A stretch of 64,000 nucleotides of DNA from Anoplolepis gracilipes (Eukaryota > Arthropoda > Insecta > Hymenoptera > Formicidae). The notes under the pieces were generated by a model. That model was given only the letters and a program-made list of their open reading frames with translations. It was not told where the DNA came from and did no database searches. The position numbers were made by a program, and so were the translations under genes. Location: contig NC_132979.1 in the NCBI RefSeq assembly GCF_047496725.1, forward strand, positions 3,427,501 through 3,491,500, in the 5' to 3' direction. Shown here piece by piece: positions 47,200 through 60,599 of the stretch (positions are counted from its first letter, which is position 1; every line of letters starts with the position of its first letter).

Positions 47200-50100
47200 T
47201 ACATATACGTATTATAATTAAATCAATAATGTAATAAATCAAGATTAATCGTCTCGATTAATTATGGATTAAAAAAACTCGGCGAAAAAATTATACAGAC
47301 TGTCGGGAAACTTAAAAAATGCGTCGTTCCTCTTTTCGACGTTACTCTCGCGAAGAGCGCGTGCGCTCGTTTTCCTCTGAGAATAACTCGGAGAATTTTG
47401 GGGGTTCGAAAGTTTGCGTTCGGGATCGCGAAGGATCAGAGAGCCGTACTGCGGGGACCGACTTCCGCTTATCCTACGAACGGTGCTGTGAAATCAACGC
47501 TGGGTGATTCGAGAGGAACAACCTCACGCAAGCCTGACGGAAACGTGTAGTGGTGGTAGTTTGCGCTGTAGAGGGATGCCAAACCGCCAAACTTCGTCTC
47601 GAAACCATTCTCGTAGACCACCCTCCTTACCCTTCCCCTTTCCTTTCCGCCGCATTCTCTCTTTCTCACCTTCCTTCGGTATCTCCGCGTGCTCGCTCTA
47701 TCTGCATTCTTTCCTTCTCTCTCTTTCCCTCTCTTCCCCTCTCTGTCCTCTTCCTTCGTGACGTTTCTCGACGCCTCGCACCACTGCAAGGCTTTTCCTG
47801 TATTTGCATTTCCTTCCTGTGCGATACCTTTCTCCACATTTTCCATTTTCGTTTTCATCTGCATCCCTTTATCTACATTCTTCCTCCTGCTACTTCATCC
47901 CTTTTCGCGAGCCAAAGTCCGAACACATTTCCTTCATCCATTATTTCTTGGTAGCCTTTTTACGTAGCTCTCCCTCTCTCTCTTTATCCGATTTCATTTT
48001 GTTCTCTTAATCTTGTTTATCCGAATTTTTCGCCGCGAGTATTATTTTCAGTGCGCGTTTCGCATCGATTTTAACAAATTTAATACGTTCCCGCTGTTAA
48101 AGCTCCTTCTTTTTACCTTTCTATTTTTATTTGTTACATTAAATTTTTGTTTTTTTTTCCTCTCTCCGTAGTATCTCTCTATAGATTCTCATAAAATATT
48201 ATTCCAAAGACTATCGAATAGTATTCTGGTTTTCTGGCGCCGATGCATCGAGAAAATGAACTTCGCCCCTCTGTGTGAACGTATGAGCTGTCGAAGGAGT
48301 TTCGAAACAGCCACGAGCTACAGCCGAGCGACTCGGCTCGGCTCCTCTCGTCAGACTTCCACTTAATACTAATGTAAGCATCGGCCAATTAACGTAATTG
48401 TGTTATGGCCCGCGTGGAACACGGATCTTGGAGCTGTCTGTCGGCTTCTCAGCCCGCAGATCGATAACTTGCGCGCGCTATACATCAACGACCGTTGTGC
48501 AGACGAGCGATAAACAGACACCATGGGCGGCATCAAAGTAATAATGGATGAATAAGATTGGCTCTATGAATCGAATTAAAGTAAAGCATTCTGGTTGGTC
48601 GGCAAAGTATGACGTTGGGAGATAAAGGAAAAAAATTTCCTGCCGACCGAGAAAGCCACTCAAATCAATTGAAAGTGGGTTAACGACAGCCTTTTAAATA
48701 TCTTTTTATTTTATCACTTTTTGAAGAACAAATATCAGCGACACGAGAAAATAATTAAATTTCAACGTTTGATTTTTATTTCGCATTTTAGTGTTGCTAT
48801 CTGTATTAATAATAGATATATTTAATTAATGTCGCAAAATTTATACTTTAATTATAATATCTTCTTGTATTAGCATCGCTCTATTCTTATGAATATTAAT
48901 GTTTCAGAAACTCAATCCAATGTACCATTTTACTAATTTCCTTATCTCGCGGTTTCTTGAGGAAAACTATGACAGGATGTTCTCTCCGCTATACGCTTTA
49001 ATAAGGTACGAATATTTTATTGTTGTGTAATATGTCTCTGCGGCAAACTTTGCTCGCATTTCATTTCGTGATTCAATCACGCGTTTATACAAGGTAATGC
49101 AAATGTTTGTCTTTTATTGATACTGCGAAACGAATCACGGCGAAAATGAATAATGCTCGTTAATCCCATCTTTAATTTTTCAGCACCAGTATCAACAATT
49201 TATCATGTTGTTCGTGCAGCTGGATTCTTTATGAACAAGAAACAGATTAAACGGTGTTCAGTATATTGACGCTATTAACGAACAAAGCTGCAAAATTGTG
49301 AGAAAAAAATTATTACCACAGATTTCCTGACAACGATAACGGATTTAATTTTCGATTAAAAAAGCATCAGTTTCTGTCGATTCTCTCGAAGCTGTTTGCA
49401 TAGCCACTTTGATCCGCCTTACGATATCCTCTTTTGTACAGAGTGGTTTTACTTTTGCGCAAATCTCTCAGGTAAATATTCAGAATAAGTTAGCAATCTC
49501 TTTACCAAACGTTGAAAGACACAGCTCTAAAATTTTTATTTTATAAATAACCAAACAAATATATTGGAAAAATTTGAACAAGAAGAGTTATAAATAAACT
49601 ATTTGTTATATTATTTTATTTATATTATTTATATTATTTTTATATAACTTTATATCCGTGTTTGATTTGATAACAACCAGTACCTAAGAGAGAGGGATCC
49701 ATGTTACTAGAGCTAGATATACATAGTTAAAGAAAAAAACTCGAATAAGTTTCCTTAGAATTAATGTTTTTCGATACCTCATTTCAGTCTCTCCAGGATC
49801 GAATCGGAAGCTCTTTCCTTAATATCTTAACTTCTTTCGACAAACGTGAACACAACATTGCTTCCGTTCTTTTATGCGAGACGTGTATGGTAAAAGTCGT
49901 ACAACCTCCCCCAGGTGCCAGGTATATAAATTCGCTGGCCTCCCAACGGCTCCTGGAAGATATTTGAAAACTTGGATAGACAATCGAGATGCGGTGCCTG
50001 GAACAACAGCGAGACGAGTCTCTTCTCGTCTCCCTCGCCGATATCCTTCGAGTTTCTTATCATTTTTCCCTGAATCGCACGAGAGGATCGCATTTGCGTT

Positions 50101-51680
50101 CGATAAAATGCAGCTTTACGTCGCTCTCAGGCTCCCACGATACATATAGCGGATGCATATCGACGACATGCGTCTCTTACAATCCATTTCCGAAGTTGCA
50201 CGCGCGATACGAGTCGTTTCGCTCGTCAAACTTTAAGGGTGGCGTAAAAAATCCCGAGAAGAACATCGAACGCTCGTTTACGGTGCCTTTTATTTAGACG
50301 GTGATTATCTCGAATATTGTCATGTGAGATATATTTGAAATATCAAAATTTAAATATGTTATAACGTAAAAAAAAACGCCACTGCGCATTTTTATATCTA
50401 GATACTTTAATATTGTATCTTTAACGTTGCATCTGCATAAAAACGAACCGCATTTTTACAATTTCAACAAATGCAAATATACCTAACGTTTTATTCGTAT
50501 CGCAGAGAGGAAACCGTAATCAGGGACGAGAACGATTTTGTGGTAGACTCGTGCTACAGATTCGCGAGTTCTGGCTAATATCCGACGGGCGGATTGTAAA
50601 GGTAGAAAGAATCCGGATGGAAATTTAAAATTCATATCGAGCATGTAAGAGTTCCGACAAAGCTCATTAGAGAAATAAAATAAAATTGTGCGGGATTCGT
50701 GAGTAAAAATTCGTTACGCGCGCGTTGAGATATTAATCCGATCTGTCCAATTTGCGCTATCCTCGTACATGTCAATCTACGGGAAATCGCTGGAAAAATA
50801 CAGTCGGTGTAGATAAAATTAAAACGTCATCTGGACGAATGATCTGGAAATTTGTCAATATTATGATTGATTATCGAAAATTAGCGTTGTTGAAATTGAT
50901 CGTCGTTTTTGTATTATTTGTTTTTTTTTTTTTTTTTTCACTACCAGAACCCAGAACTGTCAAAGAGCACGAGGAGCATCGACGATTCTCGCGCAAATCG
51001 TCGAGTTTATCGACGTGTCGATTAAATGTATCTCGCGGAAAATCCCAATGTATACCCCCCTCCCCCCCTCTCTACATTTCCGCGACGTTTCTGCGGATTT
51101 GATTTTACGTATCGACAGATTGCAAACTGCACACCGAGGGCAATTCGCGTAATGGACACGAAGTTTGACTGGCAGTCCCCTTTAATCGAAATTACTACGT
51201 CGATCATCATCTATTATATGTATAACCGAGGGCGTTGACTTATCTCGCGACGATCGAAATCCAATTCGATGAATTAAATACGGGATGCACATACACGCTG
51301 AGAACAATCCCTGGCATTTATAGACATTTAGCGTTTAAATGCGACGTGCGAACACGCGTCAGAAATTGTCGACTTCTGCGCTCGGGGAGGAGGGGGGGGG
51401 GGCCGAGGCGGAGGGGAGAGGAGAGGGTGCAAATCCTGGTTATATTGTTCTAGGCTCGCGCGCGCTATGAAACGAGAATTATTCAACGGTCACGGAACTG
51501 ATTCTCTCTCTCGCAGCGGATTCCAATTCTATTGCCATCGGAAATTCTATACGACTTAACGCCGAGAATATGGAATAGCGACGGCCACAATGCTGATATA
51601 ATGAGCATCGGACCGTGGAGCAACGAAGCGGTGGAACGCTATTCTCGGATTTATGATGGTGAACGTCGAACGCGTCCAGT

Positions 51681-51712
<32 letters not shown>

Positions 51713-54700
51713 TTTCTATTTTGCTTGGATTCCTCAATTGAGACGCTTATCGAAACGATTAAAATTGCTGGGGGGGGGGGTAGAAATTTCCGTTCGTCGA
51801 GAAAATCGAACACCGTGAATTGGAATGTTAATATTATCGCGGGTGTACGCACTTTTCACCCTTCGGGGAATCATTAAGACGAACGAGATGAAGTATTCAA
51901 GACGGGGAAATATGTAATGGAAGATTTTTATTAATAGAGGTAACGTATTCCGCCAACGCCGATACGCGCCCGCGATATCATCGCGTAACATTTATATCGA
52001 AGAAAGCAAACTCTCTATGTCGAAAGGGAAAAAAGGAAGGGTGAAAAAAAAGATTTTATAAAATAATTAATTTATTATGCATACACACACGTAAAAGGCT
52101 AATTTCGTACGGTATATTGACATATAATTTACAAATATTATTCAATAATAGCAGTAATTTATGCAAATAACCATAGAATGCAATAATAATATCAATATAA
52201 TATTAACATTGGTAATAATATTAATAATTTCATATCAGTTTGCAAACCCGTGTAATAAAAAGCTGCTGCTATTTTCATGCCGAATGTATATGTATTTGTA
52301 TAAGCGAATATTTTCAAGGAGTCAAGAATCCGCGAGATTATATACGAGAATAAAAGAGGGTAACTTGGAGAAGTGGTCGTCTGTCACGTTCACAAATGTT
52401 GACAATTTGCGTGACACTGAAAGCGAAGTTTCCACTTTGCGCGTCATCGATATTTGGATACAATGCCCGTCGGAAATTTTGACTACGAGACTTGGCATGT
52501 GGAAAAATAACGGGGAATCACGTCACAATGCACACAATACATGTACTTGCAATAAAGACTGACAAACAATGAGGCCGCGTACAGTGCATAAAAGTGCGGG
52601 AGACAATCGTGAAAATTGAATGTCAGATGTCAAAAAGTTTATTGTCGATACTCGGTCCCGCGTTAATTGTCTTGTAAGGGTGTCCGAAAAATCCGATACG
52701 GGAGAGACATTTACATTTAATTATTTAATTTGAATTCATTATCAAGAGCCCCGGCGCCGTCTCTCTTACTCTTTAGGCGTAAAATTATTTATTAACACAA
52801 ATGTATTTATTAGAGCGTCCAATTCAGAGAAGCAATTTTCTCGAATTAATTCGTCGCGTAGAAAGGGAATACTATAGTTTCGACACACTTTATCGGAGCG
52901 TCATCTTCTCCAATGTTCATTTTCTCCAGCTCACATATAAGGACGTAGTCACAGTTATTGAAAATTCCGCGAGGCTATGCAATATGGAATGGCGCTGTTC
53001 CGGATGCTTTTATTCGTCAATAATGTCATATAGTGATAAGCCTTGGTAACGTGGAATGATATAAGTGCGATGACGCGTGTGCGCCCGACTTATGCGTCAC
53101 CTAATACGATATCTGCAGATCGCGTCGAGGATTTTTACCTTGTTGCATGAAAAAAAAACGAATATCGTCCATTGAAAAATATACCGGGACAAAATGGTAG
53201 AACATGAAGATCCATCTTTGTTTTATAAATTATTAAATCAGACGCATTATTTCGACATAAATCAATATAAATTATTATAATAATAAGATCATTTGTATTT
53301 GTATCAGGATTAAAGAAAAGGTGTCGCGTTTATCTTTCGTTCCTTTTTTCACAAAACCATATCAGATATAATTGAACATATTCATGAAGATATATACACA
53401 CATATTATTTTTATTATATACTTATATCCGAAAAAATGTGTAACACACCAAGTCGTAGATAAACGCCGGTATCTTTCGCCGCGAGACCTTTATATCGAGT
53501 AATAGCGACGGAAGGCGACGGAGGGTGCCTTATGGCACCGAGAAAAACGTGAGGTATCTTTACGCCCTCAATTCCGTCCCGATACGCGCCAACGGGCGTA
53601 GAGATGAACGACTGTGACGGTTCGCCTTAACTTCGTACGCCTCTCTCCGTGCAAGGAACGTACAAGAAGCATTTTACGGAAGTAAAAGCGGAGCGACGGC
53701 GCCAAGGTTACTCTCCACCCTTCCCCGTCTCCCCGTCCATCCCAACCCCCGTTATATCAAGTTGCACAAAACTCGTTAAAATTCCGCCGGTCTGTCCGTC
53801 CTTACAGCCGGCACAATGCGGAAATCATTTGACGGGGAGGAAGGCAGGGGCTGAAGGGGGTGAAGGAACAGGGAAAAGAGATCGCGGCGCAGCCGTTCGA
53901 TCCTCTCTCTCTCTCTCTCTCTTCTTCTTTTCCCTCTTTTTTTCTCCCTCGATGGGATGCTACAGCATCCGGGGGAAGGGCTCGCCGCCGTCTGTCGGCC
54001 GTCTGCTGCGTGATAAAACGAAAAATTGCTCGTCCACGTATGTATTATACAATGAGCTCGATATGCGTGGACGCGGAACCGCGTGCTTTGATACCGGATA
54101 TCACTCGCGATGCGAGTGTCAAAGCGCGGCTGACAAACACGATCGGTCTGACACGTTACGTCAGTCTCGTGCTTTTTAATTCCTTAAAAGCTCGTATAAT
54201 GAGGTGCGACATACAAATATACGCACATGCGTTTATTTGTCTGGCAGTTGGATCCTCGATAAAAAGCAAAAGATCAGACGAGAGAAAATAATTCGATAAA
54301 ATTATTGAATATATTAATGACATTTGTTATTGTTATTTTTGTATGTTTATTTATTTATATGACACGACAAATTTTCTAATTTTCTTTGTAAGTAATTATC
54401 GTGTTTATAACGTACCTACGTAAAAATGCGAACGTGAATTAATTGACGCATTTGCAAGCTCGTGAACGTGTAGTCGAAAACACTTTCATATATACGCTTT
54501 TAGTCGACTCTAGGAGTTGATAGGTGATAACGAGCAGCTCTCATGAAGGCAAAGTAGAGCACCAGACGCTCGGTGATTAAGATGTTAAATACGCATCGTA
54601 AATTAGCGCCGCTCCCGGCGACGAGGGAGGAAATCATTACGAACGAGCAATTATCGTCACAATCGGTTTTCCTACGTCGGGCGCATCTTCCCCAGGCGAT

Positions 54701-57330
54701 TGGCCGCGGTGTCTCACAATGGTTGGGCGTGGCAATTTTCCACAACCGCAAGAATTAATTTCCGCGTCGACTTTACGCGCGTACGCGGCTACTAAAACAT
54801 CCCTTTTCTCTCCCTCATGTCGCCGTTTATTTGCAAGGGTAGAAGAAAAGAGAGGGAGATATGTTGCGCAGAAGACGGAAGGGATGTTTCGATAGATCCG
54901 ACACCTCATGCACGAATTTTCGGCCGATTTCATCCTGTAACGTCGAACGTGCTAAAAATTCCAACCGAGTACGATGGGAAAATTCCCTTCATCGCGCGCC
55001 CAGCCGTTAATCCATTTTGTTGGCCGCCGCGATTTTGGAGTTACTGGAAAAATTCCACAGGGGGTGGGGTTCCGGGAAATCCCAGAGATTTAACTCATCG
55101 AAGAGAATGACTCGACTTGAAAAATGTGTGCTTGATAAATGTTATCCTTTGTAAATTATTCTTTCCACGCGACATCGAAAAGTAACTCGTACAATTTTTA
55201 AAACGGATGTAGGTACTTCGGAATAGTATAAAGATATGTTTAGAAATTATTACAAAAACAAAAGGCTCACAATATATTTATCCAATGTATCCTGGATTAA
55301 TAGATGTATTCCGCTTCGGTTATCGGTATCGAAGAAGCTTAGGCCGTGACGCGTTCACTCTTTGCGGGGGTGAGAAAAATCTCAAACTACGAAACATCAC
55401 AATCAGAATTCGTCATGGCGCTAGCACGTACGAAATTGCAGAATCCGCTAGATGAGTGGCGCGTGACGTTGCGCATTCAGATTCTCTTCTCTTCTCTCCG
55501 GGAAAATCATCTTTCTGTTTTACCGTATCGGCTATATTAAAATCCGTTGAACGCGCACAGATCGCGTTTATGTTGAAGCCATTTATACAGATGAAAGCAA
55601 TATTAATTAAAAGTCAGATCTAATCACGATACGACAGATAGGGGATCTTCTGCTGATCCTGAAAAATGTATATATACTATTATAATTATTATAAAAATTA
55701 ATTTTACACAATAATTATTTTTAATAATTTATTGCTATTGTCATGTTATGTGAAGTTCCTTAAATTAATAAGAGAGAAACATGCCGTGAAATAGAACTTT
55801 CTCTTTTTTTAATATTAATTTTTGTCTTCCGATGTTGTTTTACTTATTATTATAGTTATATTTATATTAATCAAACTTTTTTATCCATATCTTCTTCTCT
55901 TATTTGCTCTTGTTAATGTAGCAGTTTTGTCGACACAATCAGGCGTCGTTATGTTGCAAAATAAATAATATATCTGTTATTCATCGCGTGTCACGTAGAA
56001 AAGCGCAACATCCACGACGCGTGCCGAGCAGTCTACAATCTTGACTTCCGTAGACATCCTTTCCTTTGTACTTCCTGCCAGGAATATTGATCGAAATTAT
56101 ATTAAATCTCACGTACTCGTAAACTGAATTAGCGTGTGAATTAAATTACAGAATGTTTCCAAGATATAATCGTCAGAAAAATTTATCCACAATCAAAAAG
56201 GAATCTATTGATTATATCTTTAAAAAGGATACATTTTGCATATTATTAAAGACAAGAAAAAGAATTAATTATTCTTATAAAATAAAATAGCCTCTTTAAG
56301 AAAAAAGACTATTTTTTATATTAAATATAATATATTGTATAATATTAATTACAATTAATATTAATTATATTACTATTGGAAGAATATTTATGATATACTA
56401 CATTGTCCCATCTAGCTTAAGCCTCGGTTATTCCGTTCGAAGCCATGCAATAAATTTAAGGAATATAAACGTAGGTCCATAAAGGAATTTGTCATAATTC
56501 TCAGTCGCAATCGTATTCCAAGAAGAGAAACAGAAATTCTCTTAAAGTCTCGACATGCGACATATTTGCAATTTTAAAACGGTTTTATCCCGCGTCACGC
56601 ACAGAGGGCCATGCGAGTGCCATGATGCGTAGCGAGGACTCGCCGTGAATATCCCTTTCCGCTTTTTTATTCGTTCTAGCGGGAATATTGACGTTATATT
56701 AAATCTCGCGGAGTCGGGAAAGTGATTTATCGGTAGCTCCGATCGGTAGCGAGAGGAAGAGCCGGTGAGGAATAGGCGGAAGAGCGGGGTCCCAGACGGG
56801 AGAGAAACTCGTAAATTCTTCCAATCACCGACAAATGTTACCAATTCCAAGACGTGCGGTGCTGCTGGAAAGCTGAACACCACCCATGTGTTTGCTTCTG
56901 TGTCTAAGCTTTAATAAAAAAACAGTCGCAATATACACACATAAGGCGTCAAACGTCGGATTAATCAATCGTCGATCCTTTTAAATCGAAGATTCTTCTA
57001 GAGCGTGTATCATTTAGACCACATTGTTAAATCAATTCATTGTAATTGTCTGCTTTGAAGAAACACGAAAATGGAAACATTATTATCAATGTAAATTTAT
57101 TATTATTTATTATTATTAATGTAAAATAAATTCGTCAAGTAAGATATAGTTATCAGAATTGTTTTATAATTTATTATATTTCTATGAAACCCATTTTTAC
57201 CAAAATCATTATCTTAGTTTACATAATACTAACTTATATATTTGTTATTATACATTTTAATAAAATTTGAAAAATATTAAGCTAACACTCTTTCAATAAC
57301 GCGTTTAAACAGAAAAAAATTCATAAATAT
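47200..57330. other. CpG-rich non-coding region, no gene supported
   Basis: About 10 kb with many open frames on both strands, the longest 176 codons (53649-54179) and 131-134 codons (47469-47954). Those at 47.5-48.0 kb come from a pyrimidine-rich tract and the others show no domain, conserved motif or splice pattern. Short CT microsatellites lie near 51680-51711 and 53905-53925, and a 10-base G run near 51770. It may be intron or regulatory DNA of a gene outside the window. Confidence 0.4.
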
Positions 57331-58080
57331 ACAGGTGTCCGATAATTGATGAAAAACCTGTTAATGGCAGATTCTTGAGATCATTTGTGGTCAATTTTTC
57401 CACAGCGAAAATATTGAGACACGTTATCATTTTTTGCAATTTTTATTATTATATATCTTTGTAATTAAGTCTTAAATTAAAATTTTATTAGTAAACTATC
57501 AAAAATTAACTGAAAAATGTAGTTTTGGTAATTTTTTTACTTCAAAAAGTTTAATTGCGAAAAGCCCCTTTTTTTTAAATCGCTTATAACTCGAAAATTA
57601 TTGATGCCTCGACATTTTCCCTGAGAAAAAATCATCTCCAAATGATCTCAAGAAAAAATGCTAAAATTATATAAGGGTCAACCTAATTTTTTTAAACCAT
57701 CCTAATTTTTTTTATATATAAATTGATTCCTTCTGCGTAAAAAGTTATAAGTATAATAATCAAAAATTGAATAGTTTATAAATATTTTAGATTTTATAAT
57801 TTAACATAATTTTAAACTAATGAAATGTCTCGTAAGCTACTTAATTTTTGGCCATCTTATCTTTATAACGAATATTGCAAAGAATCAGTTTATATAATAA
57901 ATTAGAGTGATACTATTTAAAAATTTAGGTTGACTTTTACATAACTTTACCATCTATACTCAAATCAATAGCACTTATCTTAAATCCGCCTCAAAGTTAC
58001 AAAATTTTTGTACGAAACATTTTTCGATGGAAGCCTTGGTTTTTGAGAAATATCAATCCGTCAAAATAAGCCTTTCATAG
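57331..58080. mobile_element. Probable decayed DNA transposon starting ACAGGTGTCCGATAATT
   Basis: The start resembles that of 61883 onward (ACAGGGTGTCCGATAAT), a type of end common in insect repeats. Inside, about 57360-57430 is an imperfect inverse of 57600-57670 (shared TTCTTGAGATCATTTG), and AGGTTGAC/GTCAACCT occur in opposite orientation at about 57932 and 57673. No coding capacity. Confidence 0.4.
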
Positions 58081-58929
58081 GATCATGTATAATCTATCTC
58101 ATATATAATTATACATGAATTTACATATGAAGAATATATAAAATTACTCCTGGAATCAATAAAAATAATAATTTGAATAAAAATAATGATTTTCCTATGA
58201 GGTTTTCGATCTAAAGTATGTCCAAATAATATTCACAAAGTCCCGAGTTTTTCGTACTTGACTGACTATAGCTCATTATAACTATCTATTAATTAACTTT
58301 GTATCTATTAGATCTTTTGTTGAGCAAGTCATAAACTACAACATATGAAGAAATCTGATTTTACTGGAACCCAATTTCTTATATGATTTGTGCGGAGTTC
58401 TTTTTATATTATGCAAGTATATATGATATTTATCTAAGTACTTGTATAATAAATATTATAGATAAAATAATAAACAACATAATAAATAGCACCTTTTAAA
58501 AGATAAATAATTAATTCAAATTGGAAATTTTATATAATCTCTCATTCTCGACAATATATCGGAGAAATTTCTTTTCAGCGTTTTTACATGCGATATTGTA
58601 ACATACGATATGTTATTAACATGTTTTATTGCAATGGAAAGTTGCAAAGATACGCAGTTACGCAAAAAAATGTAAAGATTTTAAGCATCATAAAATCTAT
58701 ATCAATATTTTTCAAATCAAACATTTTTTTCAATAATTTCACAAAAATCGCATTTCATTATCTTTTATAGAAAACACTTACAGTTTTGCTTAAAGATCTA
58801 CTTTTGCCACTATGATTTAGATTCAAAATTTATTGACAGGAGAGAAATTACAAATTATTAATAAATTGCTTTTTAATATTTATTGCCAAATTATTTTAAT
58901 TTTATAAGTTAAAAGATGTTTCTCTTTTT

Positions 58930-59192
58930 CTTATACAATTTATTTGAATTTATTGTTTACATATAGATTTATATATAGATAGATAGAATATATTTTTTCG
59001 GCAGAAAAAACATTCACCACAGGAAAAATAAAGTAATGTTTTATAGATTGAAACAAATTCGAATATTTTCACATTTTTAAGATAGATAAGTTTAAATTTA
59101 TAATATCGTCATCAGGATATCTTCATCATTTATCCGTATTTGATTGTTGATAGGATCGATATTTTTATGCTGTCATTATAGATTTCGAAAAT
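58930..59192 (-). other. 3' UTR exon of peptide gene 5
   Basis: It starts at 59192 after TTTTTCAG and reads ATTTTCGAAATCTATAATGA, matching the unit 1 exon. Polyadenylation signals (TTTATT on the plus strand) lie at 58949-58954 and 58939-58944. Family homology continues to about 58590. Confidence 0.6.
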
Positions 59193-59486
59193 CTGAAAAA
59201 AAATACAATGAGAATAATATTATGAAATTTGAAGTAAAATACAAATTATCCAGAATATTTCCAAATACAAAAATTATACAATTTAACATAAGTTTAAGGT
59301 ATTTATAATTCGTAAATGTCACAACTTACTGTATTATTGTCGGAATGAGAGTGCGAATGAAAGAAAAGAAAACATTTATTATATACATATGTATAATCTT
59401 CAGTTTTTATTAATATATATATGCAGACTAATTAAAAAAACTTCCTGCCATTAAAATGTCAAATTCTTGAGCAAATTCAATATATT

Positions 59487-59522
<36 letters not shown>

Positions 59523-59851
59523 AGAAATGTTTTATTACATCTTTAAGATGTAACTATTGAATTTATCTTCATAAGTTTGTATGGGAATTATCTGTTACAG
59601 TTGATTTTTTCTAACACATATGGACATTATTTTATATTTCTAACACATAATGCTAACGTGTAATGCATTACTATAATGTTTTAAAAATTCTTAGAACATA
59701 TATAAACATTTACAATTTACAAATGTTCCAAGAGCTAATCGTCTTTCATTTAGCAAAACTCATTCTGACGAAACTCATGATATATAATATACAATATATT
59801 TTCTTAATTTATATATTCATATATATACAAATATATATGTACATGTATTAA

Positions 59852-59882
<31 letters not shown>

Positions 59883-59935
59883 ATTTTAAATAAAGCTGAT
59901 TATTTATAAAAACATTATTTCAAAAGCTTACTTAC
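59193..59935 (-). other. 3' UTR intron of peptide gene 5
   Basis: The donor GCAAT|GTAAGTAAGC starts at 59935 and the acceptor TTTTTTTTCAG ends at 59193. It is longer than the unit 1 intron and contains TA microsatellites. The stop codon is 38 bases before the junction. Confidence 0.65.
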
Positions 59936-59973
59936 ATTGCAAAATCATTATCAAAGGACGCTGAAGCTTCGAT

Positions 59974-60153
59974 TTAAGATGCAATCGTTATATGTTCATC
60001 TACACATGTTCTTGCACAGATCTCGCCTAGTTTCTTTATTATTCGTTTTTGTACTGTAACAGTTTCGTGAACATGGTCAGCAATGACTCCACTAGAAATA
60101 ATAATTCCTAGAATCAAGACAAGCACGAACACAAATACAAAACTTGTCTTCAT
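59974..60153 (-). CDS. Small secreted peptide precursor, family member 5 (two-cysteine mature peptide)
   Basis: This is a 59-residue precursor on the minus strand. Residues 1-25 (MKTSFVFVFVLVLILG… ending SGVIA) are nearly identical to the signal peptides of the 22797 and 32607 genes. The predicted mature part of 34 residues starts at DHVHETVTV, has a basic stretch QKRIIKKLGE and then CARTC, two cysteines spaced C-x3-C. These could close a tight loop or link two chains. Mean charge is about neutral. A TATA box lies 83 bp upstream, the conserved upstream element at 60364-60386, and the 3' UTR intron and exon are in place, so the unit looks complete. It lies about 24 kb from the plus-strand cluster and is inverted. 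Function is not recognised; venom or defence peptide is inference. Confidence 0.8.
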   Translation of the reverse strand: MKTSFVFVFVLVLILGIIISSGVIADHVHETVTVQKRIIKKLGEICARTCVDEHITIAS

Positions 60154-60230
60154 GGTTTATCTCTTCGAAATACTTAGTGGAGCAAGATTTAAGTTCTAGT
60201 GGAGATTGCATTCGACTGCACCTGTACGAC

Positions 60231-60236
60231 TTTATA
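60231..60236 (-). promoter_or_regulatory. TATA box of peptide gene 5
   Basis: TTTATA on the plus strand is TATAAA on the minus strand, followed by GTCGTACAGG, matching the family block. Confidence 0.65.
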
Positions 60237-60363
60237 AGAGAACTTGTGCATAATAAAATTTTTATCTAAGCAATGAACAAATTCTATCATAATTTTTTAT
60301 ATTGCACTTTTGAAGTAAATACGATATTTAAATAATGAATATTATTGAGATATAATAAATAAT

Positions 60364-60386
60364 GATGTCACGCTCCCCGTGATCCA
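60364..60386 (-). promoter_or_regulatory. Conserved upstream element of peptide unit 5
   Basis: On the minus strand it reads TGGATCACGGGGAGCGTGAC, the most diverged of the four copies (C-G-rich changes in the middle). It lies about 210 bp before the ATG. Confidence 0.45.
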
Positions 60387-60599
60387 TGTGCACATTTCTT
60401 TACAATATATGTAAGATAAGAATTAAAAATAATTGTCATAAATACATATATTTTATAATGTATTTATTATTTTAGAACATATAAAAAAGTAGTCACGATT
60501 TTTTTATTTCTTATCAAGAGAGACATGTTTGGTACCAAGTTGCAAACAGCGACATATTTTTTACTAGTGTTATAAAATATATAAATTTTATATGTTATG

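Noticed and set aside
47469..47954. Overlapping 131-134-codon frames on both strands
   Set aside because: Derived from a pyrimidine-rich tract; leucine/serine/phenylalanine on one strand and arginine/glutamate on the other, typical of simple sequence.
52161..52562. 133-codon open frame with a hydrophobic N-terminus
   Set aside because: The hydrophobic start comes from AT-rich sequence; no TATA block or splice context like the peptide family, and no known domain.
53649..54179. 176-codon open frame, plus strand, the longest in the window
   Set aside because: Contains a CT microsatellite and proline/serine low complexity, overlaps another open frame (53860-54291), and shows no recognisable domain.
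59663..59851. 62-codon open frame inside peptide gene 5
   Set aside because: Lies antisense in the 3' UTR intron and ends in a TA microsatellite; no features of a gene.
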